A stretch of DNA of 64,000 nt, from the NCBI RefSeq assembly GCF_024055595.1, contig NZ_JAMXOF010000001.1, forward strand, positions 1,364,001 to 1,428,000, given 5' to 3'. Under the pieces are notes generated by a model. The model searched no databases and was not told the DNA's origin. It saw only the letters and a program-made list of their open reading frames with translations. This document shows positions 7,308-16,282 of this stretch, piece after piece (position 1 is the stretch's first letter; the number at the start of each line of letters is the position of its first letter). Position numbers and translations under genes: made by a program. The stretch is from Mucilaginibacter aurantiaciroseus (GTDB taxonomy: Bacteria > Bacteroidota > Bacteroidia > Sphingobacteriales > Sphingobacteriaceae).

Positions 7308-9467
7308 ATGCAAAGCCACAAAAGAGAAATAAAAAGCTTTTTTTATAGTCAGTATTTTTCTGACGGGTTGCGCATGACCATTGGGATCATCACCCCCGCG
7401 CTGGTAATGATGTACTTAGGCCATTTCGACCTTGGCCTTACCCTATCACTTGGCGCGCTTTGTATATGTACTATTGATGGGCCGGGGCCAATTTCGCATA
7501 AGCGCAATGCCATGGCAGCAGGCAACGGCATATTGTTGGCAGTAGCTATAATTACAGGCTACGCCCGTTTCAATGCGTTCACATTAGGATTAGAGATCAC
7601 AGCATTTTCGTTCCTGTTCTCAATGCTTACGGTTTACGGCAACCGGGCGGCATCGGTAGGTACATCGGCTTTGCTGGTGATGATATTTATGATGGATAAA
7701 GCGGTGCCTCCACCGGAAATTCCCTACTTTTCCCTAACTATTTTGGCCGGCGGGCTTTGGTACATGATCTTCAGCCTTATATTTTTTGGCATAAGGCCCT
7801 ATCGTGCCGCGCAGCAGATCCTGGGCGAGAATGTTGCAGATATAGCCCGTTTCCTGAGGATAAAAGCCGATTTTTACCTCACTTGGACAGATGTTGACGA
7901 GAATTACCGCAAATTGGTAATGCAGCAGATCCAGGTAAGCAACCACCAGGACGCGGTAAGGGAGATACTGTTTAAAAGCCGTTTGATGGTCAAAGAATCT
8001 ACCGCGGCCAGCAGGATCCTCGTAATCACTTTTAACGACCTGGTGGATATGTTTGAACAGATCATGGCTACCCACTACGATTATAACTACATCCGCGAAA
8101 AGTTTGAAAGTACAGGTGTGTTATCAGAGATCGCAGATTTCCTGCACCATGTCGCCGATGATCTGGATAACATCGGCTATGCCATTTTGGCCAACAACCG
8201 CCCCGAAAAATTGAGCAACCTTGAATTGAGGCTGGAGCATTTGAAACGCCGCATTGATACCATTGGTGCCGATGACAAGGAAACCAGCAATTTGGTATTA
8301 AAGAAGATCCTGATCAACCTGCGCGACCTGACTAAAAGCATCTCCAATATTTATAAATACTATCACTCCAAAGCATCAGACAGTTTGGTACAAAGCACTA
8401 ACCAGGTAGAATACTCCAAATTTGTATCTCATCAGGATTTTGCACCGCATATCTTTTGGGACAACTTAACTTTTAAATCGGGCGCGTTTAAACATGCCTT
8501 AAGAGTATCATTGGTTTGTTTGGTTGGTTTTATCACTGCAAAGAACGTATCCCTTGGGGGGCATAGTTACTGGGTGCTGCTCACTATTATTGTGATACTG
8601 AAACCCGGTTTCAGCCTGTCTAAACAGCGTAATTACCAAAGGCTGATTGGTACTATAGCGGGTGGCGCAATCGGCATACTGATCCTGAATTTCATCCCCG
8701 ATAAAACAGCGCAATTTATTATATTACTTGTGCTGATGATAGGCACCTACAGTTTTTTAAGGGTAAATTATATTGTGTCGGTAATATTTATGACGCCGTA
8801 CGTGCTTATTCTGTTCAAGTTTTTGGGGCTGGGTACTATCAATATTTTCCAGGAAAGGGTTATTGATACGCTTATTGGATCGGGCATCGCGTTTATAGCC
8901 AGTTATCTGCTGTTCCCTACCTGGGAGTTCCAGCAATTGAACGAAACGCTCAAATCGGTTATCACAGCTAATATCAACTACCTGCAAAAAATCCTGGAAA
9001 GTATCTCGGGCAAAGTAGTGGGCATTACAGAATATAAGCTTGCCCGTAAAGATTTATATGTAAACTCGGCCAATTTATCGGCCATGTTCGAACGGATGAC
9101 TTCCGAACCCAAAAGCAAACAAAAGAGCGTAAATGATGTGCACAAATTTGTAGTGCTAAACCATATCCTGGCCTCCTATTCGGCCAATATCGCATCAGCT
9201 TTAATTCGCTCGGAACAGGTGACGCCGCATAAGGATATGCTAAAACTGGTCAAGAAAAGTATTGCTGTATTAAAGGATACCGACAGAAAGCTAAGCGGTG
9301 AAAGTATTACCCCGGTTGAGGCAACGCCAAAAACAGATGTTGTACCAATGCCCGAAGCACAGCCCATCCCGCTAACTGCAGACGATGTATTAATGAAAGA
9401 CCAATTAGGGTTTATCAATAAAATGGCTGTGGATATCGCCAAGATCACCGATAATATTTTGAGGTAG
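7308..9467 (+). CDS. FUSC family inner-membrane protein (YccS-like)
   Basis: A 719-residue protein with two blocks of membrane segments, roughly residues 20-165 and 390-520. A soluble helical domain separates them, and a soluble C-terminal tail follows. This duplicated layout, and sequence such as GALCICTIDGPGPISHKRNAM in the first block and LTIIVILKPGFSLSKQRNYQRLIGT in the second, is typical of FUSC/YccS proteins related to aromatic acid efflux and aluminium-resistance families. The transported substrate is unknown. It is a single gene with an upstream palindromic repeat and a -7 box. Confidence 0.85.
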   Translation: MQSHKREIKSFFYSQYFSDGLRMTIGIITPALVMMYLGHFDLGLTLSLGALCICTIDGPGPISHKRNAMAAGNGILLAVAIITGYARFNAFTLGLEITAFSFLFSMLTVYGNRAASVGTSALLVMIFMMDKAVPPPEIPYFSLTILAGGLWYMIFSLIFFGIRPYRAAQQILGENVADIARFLRIKADFYLTWTDVDENYRKLVMQQIQVSNHQDAVREILFKSRLMVKESTAASRILVITFNDLVDMFEQIMATHYDYNYIREKFESTGVLSEIADFLHHVADDLDNIGYAILANNRPEKLSNLELRLEHLKRRIDTIGADDKETSNLVLKKILINLRDLTKSISNIYKYYHSKASDSLVQSTNQVEYSKFVSHQDFAPHIFWDNLTFKSGAFKHALRVSLVCLVGFITAKNVSLGGHSYWVLLTIIVILKPGFSLSKQRNYQRLIGTIAGGAIGILILNFIPDKTAQFIILLVLMIGTYSFLRVNYIVSVIFMTPYVLILFKFLGLGTINIFQERVIDTLIGSGIAFIASYLLFPTWEFQQLNETLKSVITANINYLQKILESISGKVVGITEYKLARKDLYVNSANLSAMFERMTSEPKSKQKSVNDVHKFVVLNHILASYSANIASALIRSEQVTPHKDMLKLVKKSIAVLKDTDRKLSGESITPVEATPKTDVVPMPEAQPIPLTADDVLMKDQLGFINKMAVDIAKITDNILR

Positions 9468-9490
9468 TCTTTAACAAACTCGGACTGACA

Positions 9491-9562
9491 GTTGTCATGC
9501 TGAACTTGTCAAACTACTCGCAAAGAGACCTGCGCTCATCCTTCAACAGGCCCAGGATGACC
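9491..9562. repeat. Palindromic intergenic repeat, family B, copy 1
   Basis: GTTGTCATGCTGAACTTGTC on the left is mirrored by CAACAGGCCCAGGATGACC on the right. The core words TCATnCTGAAC and AGGATGAC recur in the elements at 28507 and 36466. It lies between convergent genes and may act as a bidirectional transcription end. Confidence 0.6.
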
Positions 9563-9578
9563 CCGAGCTTATTAGGTG

Positions 9579-10070
9579 TTACAACCCCTCATTATCATCA
9601 CCCGCGATAAAACCCTGCTGGCGTTTTTCGTAAAACTTAGTTTTACCAACATATAATGACCCGGGCGGGATAGGCGCGCCGGCCTCTGCTTTGTCTAAAG
9701 CCCGTTCAATTTCAAGGTCGGTTTCATGATTTATGATGCGGCCTTTCTCATAAAGCGGTAATGCTAGTAAATTAGTAACGCTTACGCCGGGCATCCTTAC
9801 TTCGTCGTTTTCCAGGTCAAATTCTACTTTTTCGATGGGAATCAGCACGCGGCCTTCTTCCAGGTTAACATCATTGCTTTCCATATCGATTACGATGAAG
9901 CGTACTTTTAAAGTCTCTTCATCAAACAGTAGTTCATACACCTCACCAACTTTATTTTTGTGAGTGTCTTTTACGTCCCATCCAAAAATTTCTGGTTGAT
10001 CGTCAACTATTTCAAAATCGCTTTCGCTTAACTCGTACAAATCGTAATTTGTGTTATTATCAGATGCCAT
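9579..10070 (-). CDS. PRC-barrel domain protein
   Basis: A 163-residue soluble acidic protein. Residues about 25-75 (IFGWDVKDTHKNKVGEVYEL then LKVRFIVIDM) form the beta-rich PRC-barrel fold. A second beta-rich stretch with VLIPIEKVEFD follows. Family members bind proteins or RNA, and free-standing ones in Bacteroidota are often stress-linked, but no specific role can be given. It lies 20 bases after the OmpA-like gene on the same strand, so the two are probably co-transcribed. Confidence 0.85.
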   Translation of the reverse strand: MASDNNTNYDLYELSESDFEIVDDQPEIFGWDVKDTHKNKVGEVYELLFDEETLKVRFIVIDMESNDVNLEEGRVLIPIEKVEFDLENDEVRMPGVSVTNLLALPLYEKGRIINHETDLEIERALDKAEAGAPIPPGSLYVGKTKFYEKRQQGFIAGDDNEGL

Positions 10071-10090
10071 GATACTTAGATTTTATGTTA

Positions 10091-10738
10091 TTATTTCTCT
10101 CCTTCGGCATACGCCACAATCTCCACACTGCGGTTTTGCGTGCGGCCTTTCTTGGTCGCGTTAGTCGCTACAGGTTTTTGTTCCCCTAAAGAATGTATAG
10201 AAATTTTATCCGGAACGATGTCTGCTTTGGTTGATAACCAGTTTTTAACCGCGGTTGCCCTGTCCTCGCCAAGTTGTTTATTAGCGCCGGCAGTACCAGC
10301 AGAATCGGTATGCCCATAAACGGCTATCTCGGCGGTTTTGTAACGCCTTGCCAGCGATGCGGCTATCTGTTTCAGTTTAGCTTCTGCAGCTGGCTGCAAG
10401 GTGCTTTTATCGGCAGCAAATAATACATTTTCGCCAAGGCTGTAGATGGTATATTTATCATTGCCTTTTACAACAATAGCCGTATCGGTAACCTCATCGT
10501 ATTTTGATCTGGGGATAGTAAAGTCGATAGCGTTCCAGTCAGGTTGTGTGGTTACAATAACATTACTGTCCATTTTAACAGTATCCTTTTTGGTGGTATC
10601 GCTGGTGTTCATCTTTAACGGAGCCGATTTATTGCATCCGCGGAACAGTAAAACTGCCACCGCGATAGCGATGATCGCGAATAGGATCCATATGAATACC
10701 GAGCCTTTGCGCTTTGGCTGAACGTCTAACTGTGCCAT
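10091..10738 (-). CDS. OmpA-family protein with N-terminal membrane anchor
   Basis: A 215-residue protein with one transmembrane segment near residues 13-31 after a short basic cytosolic start. A low-complexity linker follows, then an OmpA-like peptidoglycan-binding domain from about residue 100 to 210. The domain's markers are VLFAADKSTLQPAAEAKLKQ, VYGHTDSAGTAGANKQLGEDRA and the ending QNRSVEIVAY. It therefore probably ties the inner membrane to the cell wall. It is the first gene of a likely two-gene unit with the PRC-barrel gene. Confidence 0.88.
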   Translation of the reverse strand: MAQLDVQPKRKGSVFIWILFAIIAIAVAVLLFRGCNKSAPLKMNTSDTTKKDTVKMDSNVIVTTQPDWNAIDFTIPRSKYDEVTDTAIVVKGNDKYTIYSLGENVLFAADKSTLQPAAEAKLKQIAASLARRYKTAEIAVYGHTDSAGTAGANKQLGEDRATAVKNWLSTKADIVPDKISIHSLGEQKPVATNATKKGRTQNRSVEIVAYAEGEK

Positions 10739-10916
10739 TTTATTATTGCTTGTTTATTTGCGTTTGATGAGCATTAATCAGGCCAATTAGTGCTTTGCTA
10801 CTTTAATCACGTAATTCAACCTTAACAAACTTGTTACACCGCCGGTCAGAATATGATTTAAGCCCTGTATTTTATACATTCGTTGCATAAACTAACTAAG
10901 CCCTATATCAAACGAT

Positions 10917-12464
10917 ATGAAAAACTTAACTAAACTAATTGTTGCTTCCGCCCTTCTTGCGGGCAGTACTGGCTACGCGCAAACCAAAAACGCGGTGGTG
11001 GATAATATTGTAAAAGAAGGAACTAATAACTCGCAACTGGAGAAACTTGCCCACGAGCTTTTCGATGGCGTTGGGCCCCGTTTAGTGGGTACACCACAAT
11101 TTGACAAGGCCGGTAAATGGGCTTTGGACAAGTACAAAGGCTGGGGAATCACCGCCAAAAAAGAAAAATGGGGCGAATGGCGCGGCTGGGAACGCGGCAT
11201 CTCTCATATCGATATGGTTTATCCTCGTGTAAAATCATTGGAAGGCACCCAACTAGCCTGGAGCCCGGGTATGAAAAAAGCGGTTACTGCTGAACTGATC
11301 ATCCTGCCTGAATTGGCCGATTCTGTAGCATTCCAAAAATGGCTGCCATCTGTTAAAGGAAAATTTATAATGATATCTATGAACCAGCCGACAGGCCGAC
11401 CGGATGATAACTGGAAGGAATTTGCCTTGACCATTTCATTCGATAAAATGAAAGCCGCCCGTGCCGAGCAAACCGCTGCATGGCGCAAGCGCATCAGCAA
11501 CACCGGTTTAAATAACCGAACCTTACCTGTTGCCCTTGAAAAAGCCGGCGCGGTAGGTATCATCACTTCAAACTGGTCTGCCGGTTTTGGGGTTGATAAG
11601 ATCTTTAGCGCATATACTAAAGTTGTACCTACTGTTGACATCGCCTTAGAAGATTACGGGATGCTTTACCGTTTGACCGAAAGCGGCGACAAACCAAAGG
11701 TCACCATCCAAACCGAATCAAAGGAACTTGGCGCGGTGCCAACTTTTAACGTAGTAGGCGAGATAAAAGGCACCGAAAAACCAAACGAATACGTAATGCT
11801 TTCTGCCCACTTCGACTCTTGGGACGGCGGTACAGGCGCTACCGACAACGGTACGGGCACAATTACCATGATGGAAGCTATGCGCATCCTTAAAAAAGTT
11901 TACCCGCACCCAAAACGTACCATCTTAGTTGGCCATTGGGCAAGCGAAGAGCAGGGCTTAAACGGCTCGCGCGCGTTTGTTGAAGACCATCCCGAAATTG
12001 TAGCCAACCTGCAGGCTTTATTTAACCAGGATAATGGTACAGGCCGCATTGTAAACATTGGAGGACAAGGCTATGAAAAATCGGGCGACTTTATTAACCG
12101 GTGGTTAGAGGCCGTGCCTGATACCATTCGTAACCAAATAAAAACCAATTTTCCGGGTTCACCGGGTGGTGGCGGGTCAGACTTTGCATCATTTGTTGCC
12201 GTAGGCGCACCGGGGTTTTCGTTGGGTTCGAACAGTTGGTCATACGGTAACTACACCTGGCACACCAACCGCGACACTTACGACAAACTGGTTTTTGACG
12301 ATGTACGCAGCAACGCCATATTAACCGCCATCCTAATTTATACGGCCAGCGAAGATCCTGCTAAATTCCCACGCGACAAAGCAGCCCTACCGGCAAGCAG
12401 CAACGGCCAGCCCGCCAAATGGCCGGAGCCTGTTAAAGCAAACCGCCGTGGTGGTTTAGATTAA
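10917..12464 (+). CDS. Secreted M28 family zinc aminopeptidase
   Basis: A 515-residue protein with a signal peptide ending near TGYAQ (residue 22). The M28 metal ligands are visible: AHFDSWDGG (His298, Asp300), GATDNGTG (Asp310), SEEQGLNGSR (catalytic Glu344/345), FNQDNGTG (Asp372) and a late His in TWHTNRDTYDKL. A PA-like insert lies between roughly residues 120 and 270. The known family role is removal of N-terminal residues from peptides by a di-zinc centre; here it would act in the periplasm or outside. It is divergent from the OmpA-like gene. A strong hairpin follows at 12481. Confidence 0.9.
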   Translation: MKNLTKLIVASALLAGSTGYAQTKNAVVDNIVKEGTNNSQLEKLAHELFDGVGPRLVGTPQFDKAGKWALDKYKGWGITAKKEKWGEWRGWERGISHIDMVYPRVKSLEGTQLAWSPGMKKAVTAELIILPELADSVAFQKWLPSVKGKFIMISMNQPTGRPDDNWKEFALTISFDKMKAARAEQTAAWRKRISNTGLNNRTLPVALEKAGAVGIITSNWSAGFGVDKIFSAYTKVVPTVDIALEDYGMLYRLTESGDKPKVTIQTESKELGAVPTFNVVGEIKGTEKPNEYVMLSAHFDSWDGGTGATDNGTGTITMMEAMRILKKVYPHPKRTILVGHWASEEQGLNGSRAFVEDHPEIVANLQALFNQDNGTGRIVNIGGQGYEKSGDFINRWLEAVPDTIRNQIKTNFPGSPGGGGSDFASFVAVGAPGFSLGSNSWSYGNYTWHTNRDTYDKLVFDDVRSNAILTAILIYTASEDPAKFPRDKAALPASSNGQPAKWPEPVKANRRGGLD

Positions 12465-12480
12465 TAGAGAGATTTCTCAT

Positions 12481-12517
12481 AAGAAAGGCCCGCTTCAAGT
12501 TGAAGCGGGCCTTTCTT
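12481..12517. terminator. Hairpin terminator after the M28 peptidase gene
   Basis: An 18-base inverted repeat (AAGAAAGGCCCGCTTCAA and its exact reverse complement) around one central base. The GC core is flanked by A- and T-rich ends, so it could end transcripts from both sides. The downstream T-run is short and broken. Confidence 0.75.
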
Positions 12518-12627
12518 GCTTTCTCATACTAAACGATATTGAAGTATCTAAACGCCGAGAGTGATTTGCGATTGCATAGTTCAATATTAGATCCTTCGCT
12601 ATCGCTCAGGATAACAAAAGAACAAAT

Positions 12628-13356
12628 CTATTTCTTCCCTATCGCGTATTTTATCCCACCCAAAATATGCTTTAAATAAAGCGGATCAGCGTAAGACGCA
12701 TCGGTATGGCCAAGAGCGGTGTAAAATGAGCGGCCGCCCTCGTAACTATGGTACCAGCTCATCGGGTGATTATCACCGTTCTCGCCGCCTTGGTAGCTTT
12801 TTTCATCTATTTTAATAAGCACCTGCAAGTCGGGGGCTATCCATTTGTAGTTGTACCACTCATCCAGCCTACGCCATGTGGCGGGCAAATGATTGGTTGC
12901 CGGGAAACCACGGTCTATCACATTTAGGTTTGCTTCCTGCTGTTTGGCGGGGTGGCTTTTAAAATACGCGCCAACCAGGTTACCATACCACGGCCAGTCG
13001 TATTCGGTATCGGTAGCAGCGTGGATACCTACAAAACCCTTTCCCGATTTAATATATTGTTCAAAAGCGGTTTGCTGCTCGTTGTTCAGCACATCGCCGG
13101 TAGTACTTAAGAATATTACCGCGGCGTACTGTTTTAAATTAGCAGTAGTGAACTTCACAGAGTTGGTAGTTGTGTCCACATCAAAATTATTCTCGTTACC
13201 CAACTTAATTATCGCAGGGATCCCCACCGCGATCGACTCATGATGAAAGCCCGCGGTTTTACAAAAAATAAGTACTTTGGGTTTAGGCTTGGCAAAGCTT
13301 ACAGTTGTAATAAAGCAGATAAGCAGTAAGGGGGTTAATATATTTGTGATCTTCAT
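12628..13356 (-). CDS. ThuA-like secreted protein
   Basis: A 242-residue protein with a signal peptide (to about VSFAKP, residue 23). The class-I glutamine-amidotransferase-like fold of ThuA is shown by KVLIFCKTAGFHHESI, GKGFVGIHAATDTEYDWPWY and SWYHSYEGGRSFYTALGHTD. ThuA proteins are linked to trehalose and other sugar-derivative metabolism, and secreted forms are common in Bacteroidota polysaccharide loci; the exact reaction is not settled. It lies 44 bases downstream of the GMC oxidoreductase on the same strand, so the two probably form one operon. Confidence 0.85.
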   Translation of the reverse strand: MKITNILTPLLLICFITTVSFAKPKPKVLIFCKTAGFHHESIAVGIPAIIKLGNENNFDVDTTTNSVKFTTANLKQYAAVIFLSTTGDVLNNEQQTAFEQYIKSGKGFVGIHAATDTEYDWPWYGNLVGAYFKSHPAKQQEANLNVIDRGFPATNHLPATWRRLDEWYNYKWIAPDLQVLIKIDEKSYQGGENGDNHPMSWYHSYEGGRSFYTALGHTDASYADPLYLKHILGGIKYAIGKK

Positions 13357-13400
13357 GATTTCTATTGTCTTGTGTATTGATTTTTAAACTCTTGATTACC

Positions 13401-15110
13401 CTAAAGATTTCCTTTTTTCAATTCATCTACCGCGAAATTCGCAGCACGGGCAGTTAACGCCATGTAGGTTAACGACGGGTTTTGACAGGCAGACGAAGTC
13501 ATGCAAGCACCATCCGTAACAAAAACGTTTTTGGCATCCCAAACCTGGTTATGGGCATTTAGTACCGATGTTTTAGGGTCGAGCCCCATGCGTGCGGTAC
13601 CCATTTCGTGGATGCCGTCGCCGATATTGTGGCCGCTATCATGCGTTTCTACATTTTTAACACCTGCTGCTTCCAGCATGGCTTTAGCCTCTTTTACAAT
13701 GTCGATACGCATTTTTTTCTCGTTATCCCTTATCTCGGCATCCATTGAAAGTACCGGTAAACCCCATTTATCTTTCACCGTTTTATCAAGGGTGATCTTG
13801 TTCTCGTGATATGGCAACAGCTCGCCAAAACCACCAATGCCCATGCGCCAGCCACCCGGTTCGGCAAGGGCATCTTTGTAAGCGCCGCCAATATTTAGTT
13901 CGGCAATTTCACGGCTCCAGCCATTACGGCCTGCTCCACCCTGGTAGCCAAAACCACGCAGGTAATCGCGTTTATCATCACCCACGTTTGCAAAGCGCAC
14001 CACGTACGGGCCGTTTGGCCTGCGCCCGTAGTAATATTTATCTTCGTAACCCTCCACATCACCGCTGGCGCCAAGGTTGTAGTGATGATCCATAATATTA
14101 TGACCCAATTCACCGCTGCTGCTACCCAGGCCACCTTGCCAGATATCGGTTGCAGAGTTCATCAGCACCCAGGCACTATTTAAAGCCGAAGCATTTACAA
14201 AAACGATCTTGGCGTAATACTCATAGGTTTGATTGGTAACTGCATCCAGTACCTCTACACCTTTCGCCTTTTGGGTATCCTTATCGTATAGTATTTTTGT
14301 AACGATAGATTGCGGCCTAACGGTTAAATTACCCGTTTTTAAAGCAGCCGGTAAGGTGGACGACTGTGTGCTGAAATACCCGCCAAACGGGCAACCCTCC
14401 CAACACCTGTTCCTGAACTGGCAGGCCGTACGGTATGGGATAGCCTTAGTAAGGTTAGCCACACGACCAATGATCATGTGCCTGCCAAAATGTTTTTTGA
14501 TACTTGCGGCCACATCCTTCTCTACCCAATTTAAGTCCATAGGCGGCAAAAACTGGCCGTCGGGCAGGTTGGGGATGCCCTCGATAGATCCGCTGATGCC
14601 TGCGAATTTCTCCACATGGTCATACCACGGTGCAATGTCTTTGTAACGGATGGGCCAGTCAATCGCCCATCCGTCTTTGTCGTTAGCTTCAAAGTCGAGA
14701 TCGCTCCAGCGGTAGCTTTGGCGCCCCCATAAAATAGAGCGGCCACCTAAACGGTATGATCGCCACCAATTAAAAGGTTTTACCTCGGTATACGGCGCGT
14801 CCTGTTCATTTGTCCAGGCATCCATAATGGCTTCCTGTGCACCCCAGTTACGGGAAATTACCGGGCGTTCTTTACGTTGTTTTTGAGTTGCGTTGCCGCG
14901 ATGCTCAAAATCCCATGGGTTATAATTAGCTGTTTTATAGTCTTTTATATGTTCGTAGTTAGAGCCGCGCTCCAGCATAATGGTTTTAAGGCCGCGTTCG
15001 GTAAGCTCTTTGGCAGCCCAGCCGCCGCTAATGCCCGATCCTATTACAATTGCATCATAAGTGTTATTAGCCGTGGCCTTGCCATTAATGTTGGGTGCGT
15101 TTATTGACAT
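13401..15110 (-). CDS. GMC-family FAD-dependent oxidoreductase
   Basis: A 569-residue flavoenzyme. The N-terminal dinucleotide fold reads AIVIGSGISGGWAAKELTER with the acidic end LERG. The C-terminus carries EMGTARMG and SACQNPSLTYMALTARAA, typical of the Bacteroidota branch near gluconate- and sugar-dehydrogenase catalytic subunits. Known members oxidise sugar or alcohol groups. No signal peptide, gamma subunit (GMC subunit 3) or cytochrome gene is adjacent, so the partner and electron acceptor are unknown. The ThuA gene follows. The promoter region upstream is shared with the MOSC gene and contains a 26-base palindrome. Confidence 0.88.
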   Translation of the reverse strand: MSINAPNINGKATANNTYDAIVIGSGISGGWAAKELTERGLKTIMLERGSNYEHIKDYKTANYNPWDFEHRGNATQKQRKERPVISRNWGAQEAIMDAWTNEQDAPYTEVKPFNWWRSYRLGGRSILWGRQSYRWSDLDFEANDKDGWAIDWPIRYKDIAPWYDHVEKFAGISGSIEGIPNLPDGQFLPPMDLNWVEKDVAASIKKHFGRHMIIGRVANLTKAIPYRTACQFRNRCWEGCPFGGYFSTQSSTLPAALKTGNLTVRPQSIVTKILYDKDTQKAKGVEVLDAVTNQTYEYYAKIVFVNASALNSAWVLMNSATDIWQGGLGSSSGELGHNIMDHHYNLGASGDVEGYEDKYYYGRRPNGPYVVRFANVGDDKRDYLRGFGYQGGAGRNGWSREIAELNIGGAYKDALAEPGGWRMGIGGFGELLPYHENKITLDKTVKDKWGLPVLSMDAEIRDNEKKMRIDIVKEAKAMLEAAGVKNVETHDSGHNIGDGIHEMGTARMGLDPKTSVLNAHNQVWDAKNVFVTDGACMTSSACQNPSLTYMALTARAANFAVDELKKGNL

Positions 15111-15199
15111 AGTTTTATAGGTTTAAACCGGCTTAGGGGAACCGGATTGATAATTTGGTTTAACAATACTATTAAATAATAGCCAATAAATCAACTGTA

Positions 15200-15225
15200 T
15201 TACAAACAATTATAATTGTTTGTAA
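15200..15225. promoter_or_regulatory. 26-base perfect palindrome, candidate operator
   Basis: Each 13-base half reads TTACAAACAATTA and its reverse complement with no spacer. It lies between the divergent GMC-thuA and MOSC genes. The right half contains the TTTG (15219-15222) that is spaced 21 bases from the MOSC -7 box. A dimeric repressor or activator is the simplest reading. The regulator is not identified. Confidence 0.65.
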
Positions 15226-15251
15226 TTTGAAGTACCAATGCCTTACATTTG
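15219..15251 (+). promoter_or_regulatory. Consensus promoter of the MOSC gene
   Basis: TTTG (15219-15222), 21 bases, then TACATTTG (15244-15251): a match to the Bacteroidota TTTG/TAnnTTTG promoter. The ATG follows three bases later, so the transcript is probably leaderless or nearly so. Confidence 0.6.
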
Positions 15252-15254
15252 TGT

Positions 15255-16103
15255 ATGCTTAGCGTTAGTCAGCTACTTATTTACCCTATAAAATCCCTGG
15301 GAGGCGTTGCCTTGAGCACCGCCCAACTGACCGACCGCGGCCTACAGCATGACCGCCGCTGGATGCTGATAGACGAGAATAACCGCTTCCTTTCGCAACG
15401 CGAGCATGCTCAACTGGCCTTATTTAAAATCGAGGTTTTAAGTGATGCCTTAAAGGTTATTTTTACTGCCGATAGCACGTCTGTCAACATTCCTTTTATC
15501 CCGCTAAAACAGGATTTACTTGATGTAAGCATTTGGGACGATACCTGTGCAGGGCAGTTAGTGAGTGATGTAGTTGATGCCTGGTTCACGGTTAAATTGG
15601 GCGCCCCTACCCGCCTGGTTTACATGCCAGATGAAACTCATCGCGCTACCGACCCGCGTTATACTACTTTAGGTTCTATCGCTTCTTTTGCCGATGCTTA
15701 CCCTGCTTTATTGATCGGGCAGGCATCTTTGGACGATCTGAACAGCCGTTTGGCGCAGTCATTGCCTATGAACCGTTTCCGCCCAAATATTGTATTTGAA
15801 GGCGGTGAACCATACAGCGAAGACCAAATGAACCATATCCGCATAAATGACATTGACATGTTTGGTGTAAAACTTTGCGCCCGCTGTGTGATGACCACCA
15901 TCGACCAGGAAACGACGGCTAAAAGCAAAGAACCGCTGAAAACATTGGCAGGTTATCGCCGTAAAGGAGCCAAGATCCTATTCGGGCAAAACCTGGTATT
16001 TAACAGCACGGGCGTTATAAGTGTTGGTGATGAACTGAGCGTACTATCCACCCATACCGAAGAACGCTTTTTCATCAACGCCCAGGCTACTTCGGCAGTT
16101 TAA
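15255..16103 (+). CDS. MOSC domain protein (YcbX/mARC-like)
   Basis: I place the start at the ATG at 15255, because the TTG at 15249 lies within the -7 box; this gives 282 residues. The N-terminal MOSC beta-barrel part shows LLIYPIKSLGG and DRRWMLIDENNRFLSQRE. The C-terminal MOSC domain shows FRPNIVFEGGEPYSED, then KLCARCVMTTID with the conserved Cys that binds molybdenum in the mARC/YcbX group, and FGQNLVF. Known relatives reduce N-hydroxylated compounds with the molybdenum cofactor. There is no C-terminal ferredoxin domain, so electrons must come from another protein. Monocistronic. Confidence 0.85.
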   Translation: MLSVSQLLIYPIKSLGGVALSTAQLTDRGLQHDRRWMLIDENNRFLSQREHAQLALFKIEVLSDALKVIFTADSTSVNIPFIPLKQDLLDVSIWDDTCAGQLVSDVVDAWFTVKLGAPTRLVYMPDETHRATDPRYTTLGSIASFADAYPALLIGQASLDDLNSRLAQSLPMNRFRPNIVFEGGEPYSEDQMNHIRINDIDMFGVKLCARCVMTTIDQETTAKSKEPLKTLAGYRRKGAKILFGQNLVFNSTGVISVGDELSVLSTHTEERFFINAQATSAV

Positions 16104-16282
16104 ACTCCTAACACGCGTTTCTAAATCCTTTGTGTCCCCTGTGGTTAATCTTAGCCAAATCCTCCCTTAAAATATTTCTCCCCCTAAACATAGTAACTTA
16201 AAATTTACTTATTAAAATTGCGTTGTTAACTTTTGTCAATTGCCCACTATGATTTGGGCGCTTAATTTTACATCTTTACCCA

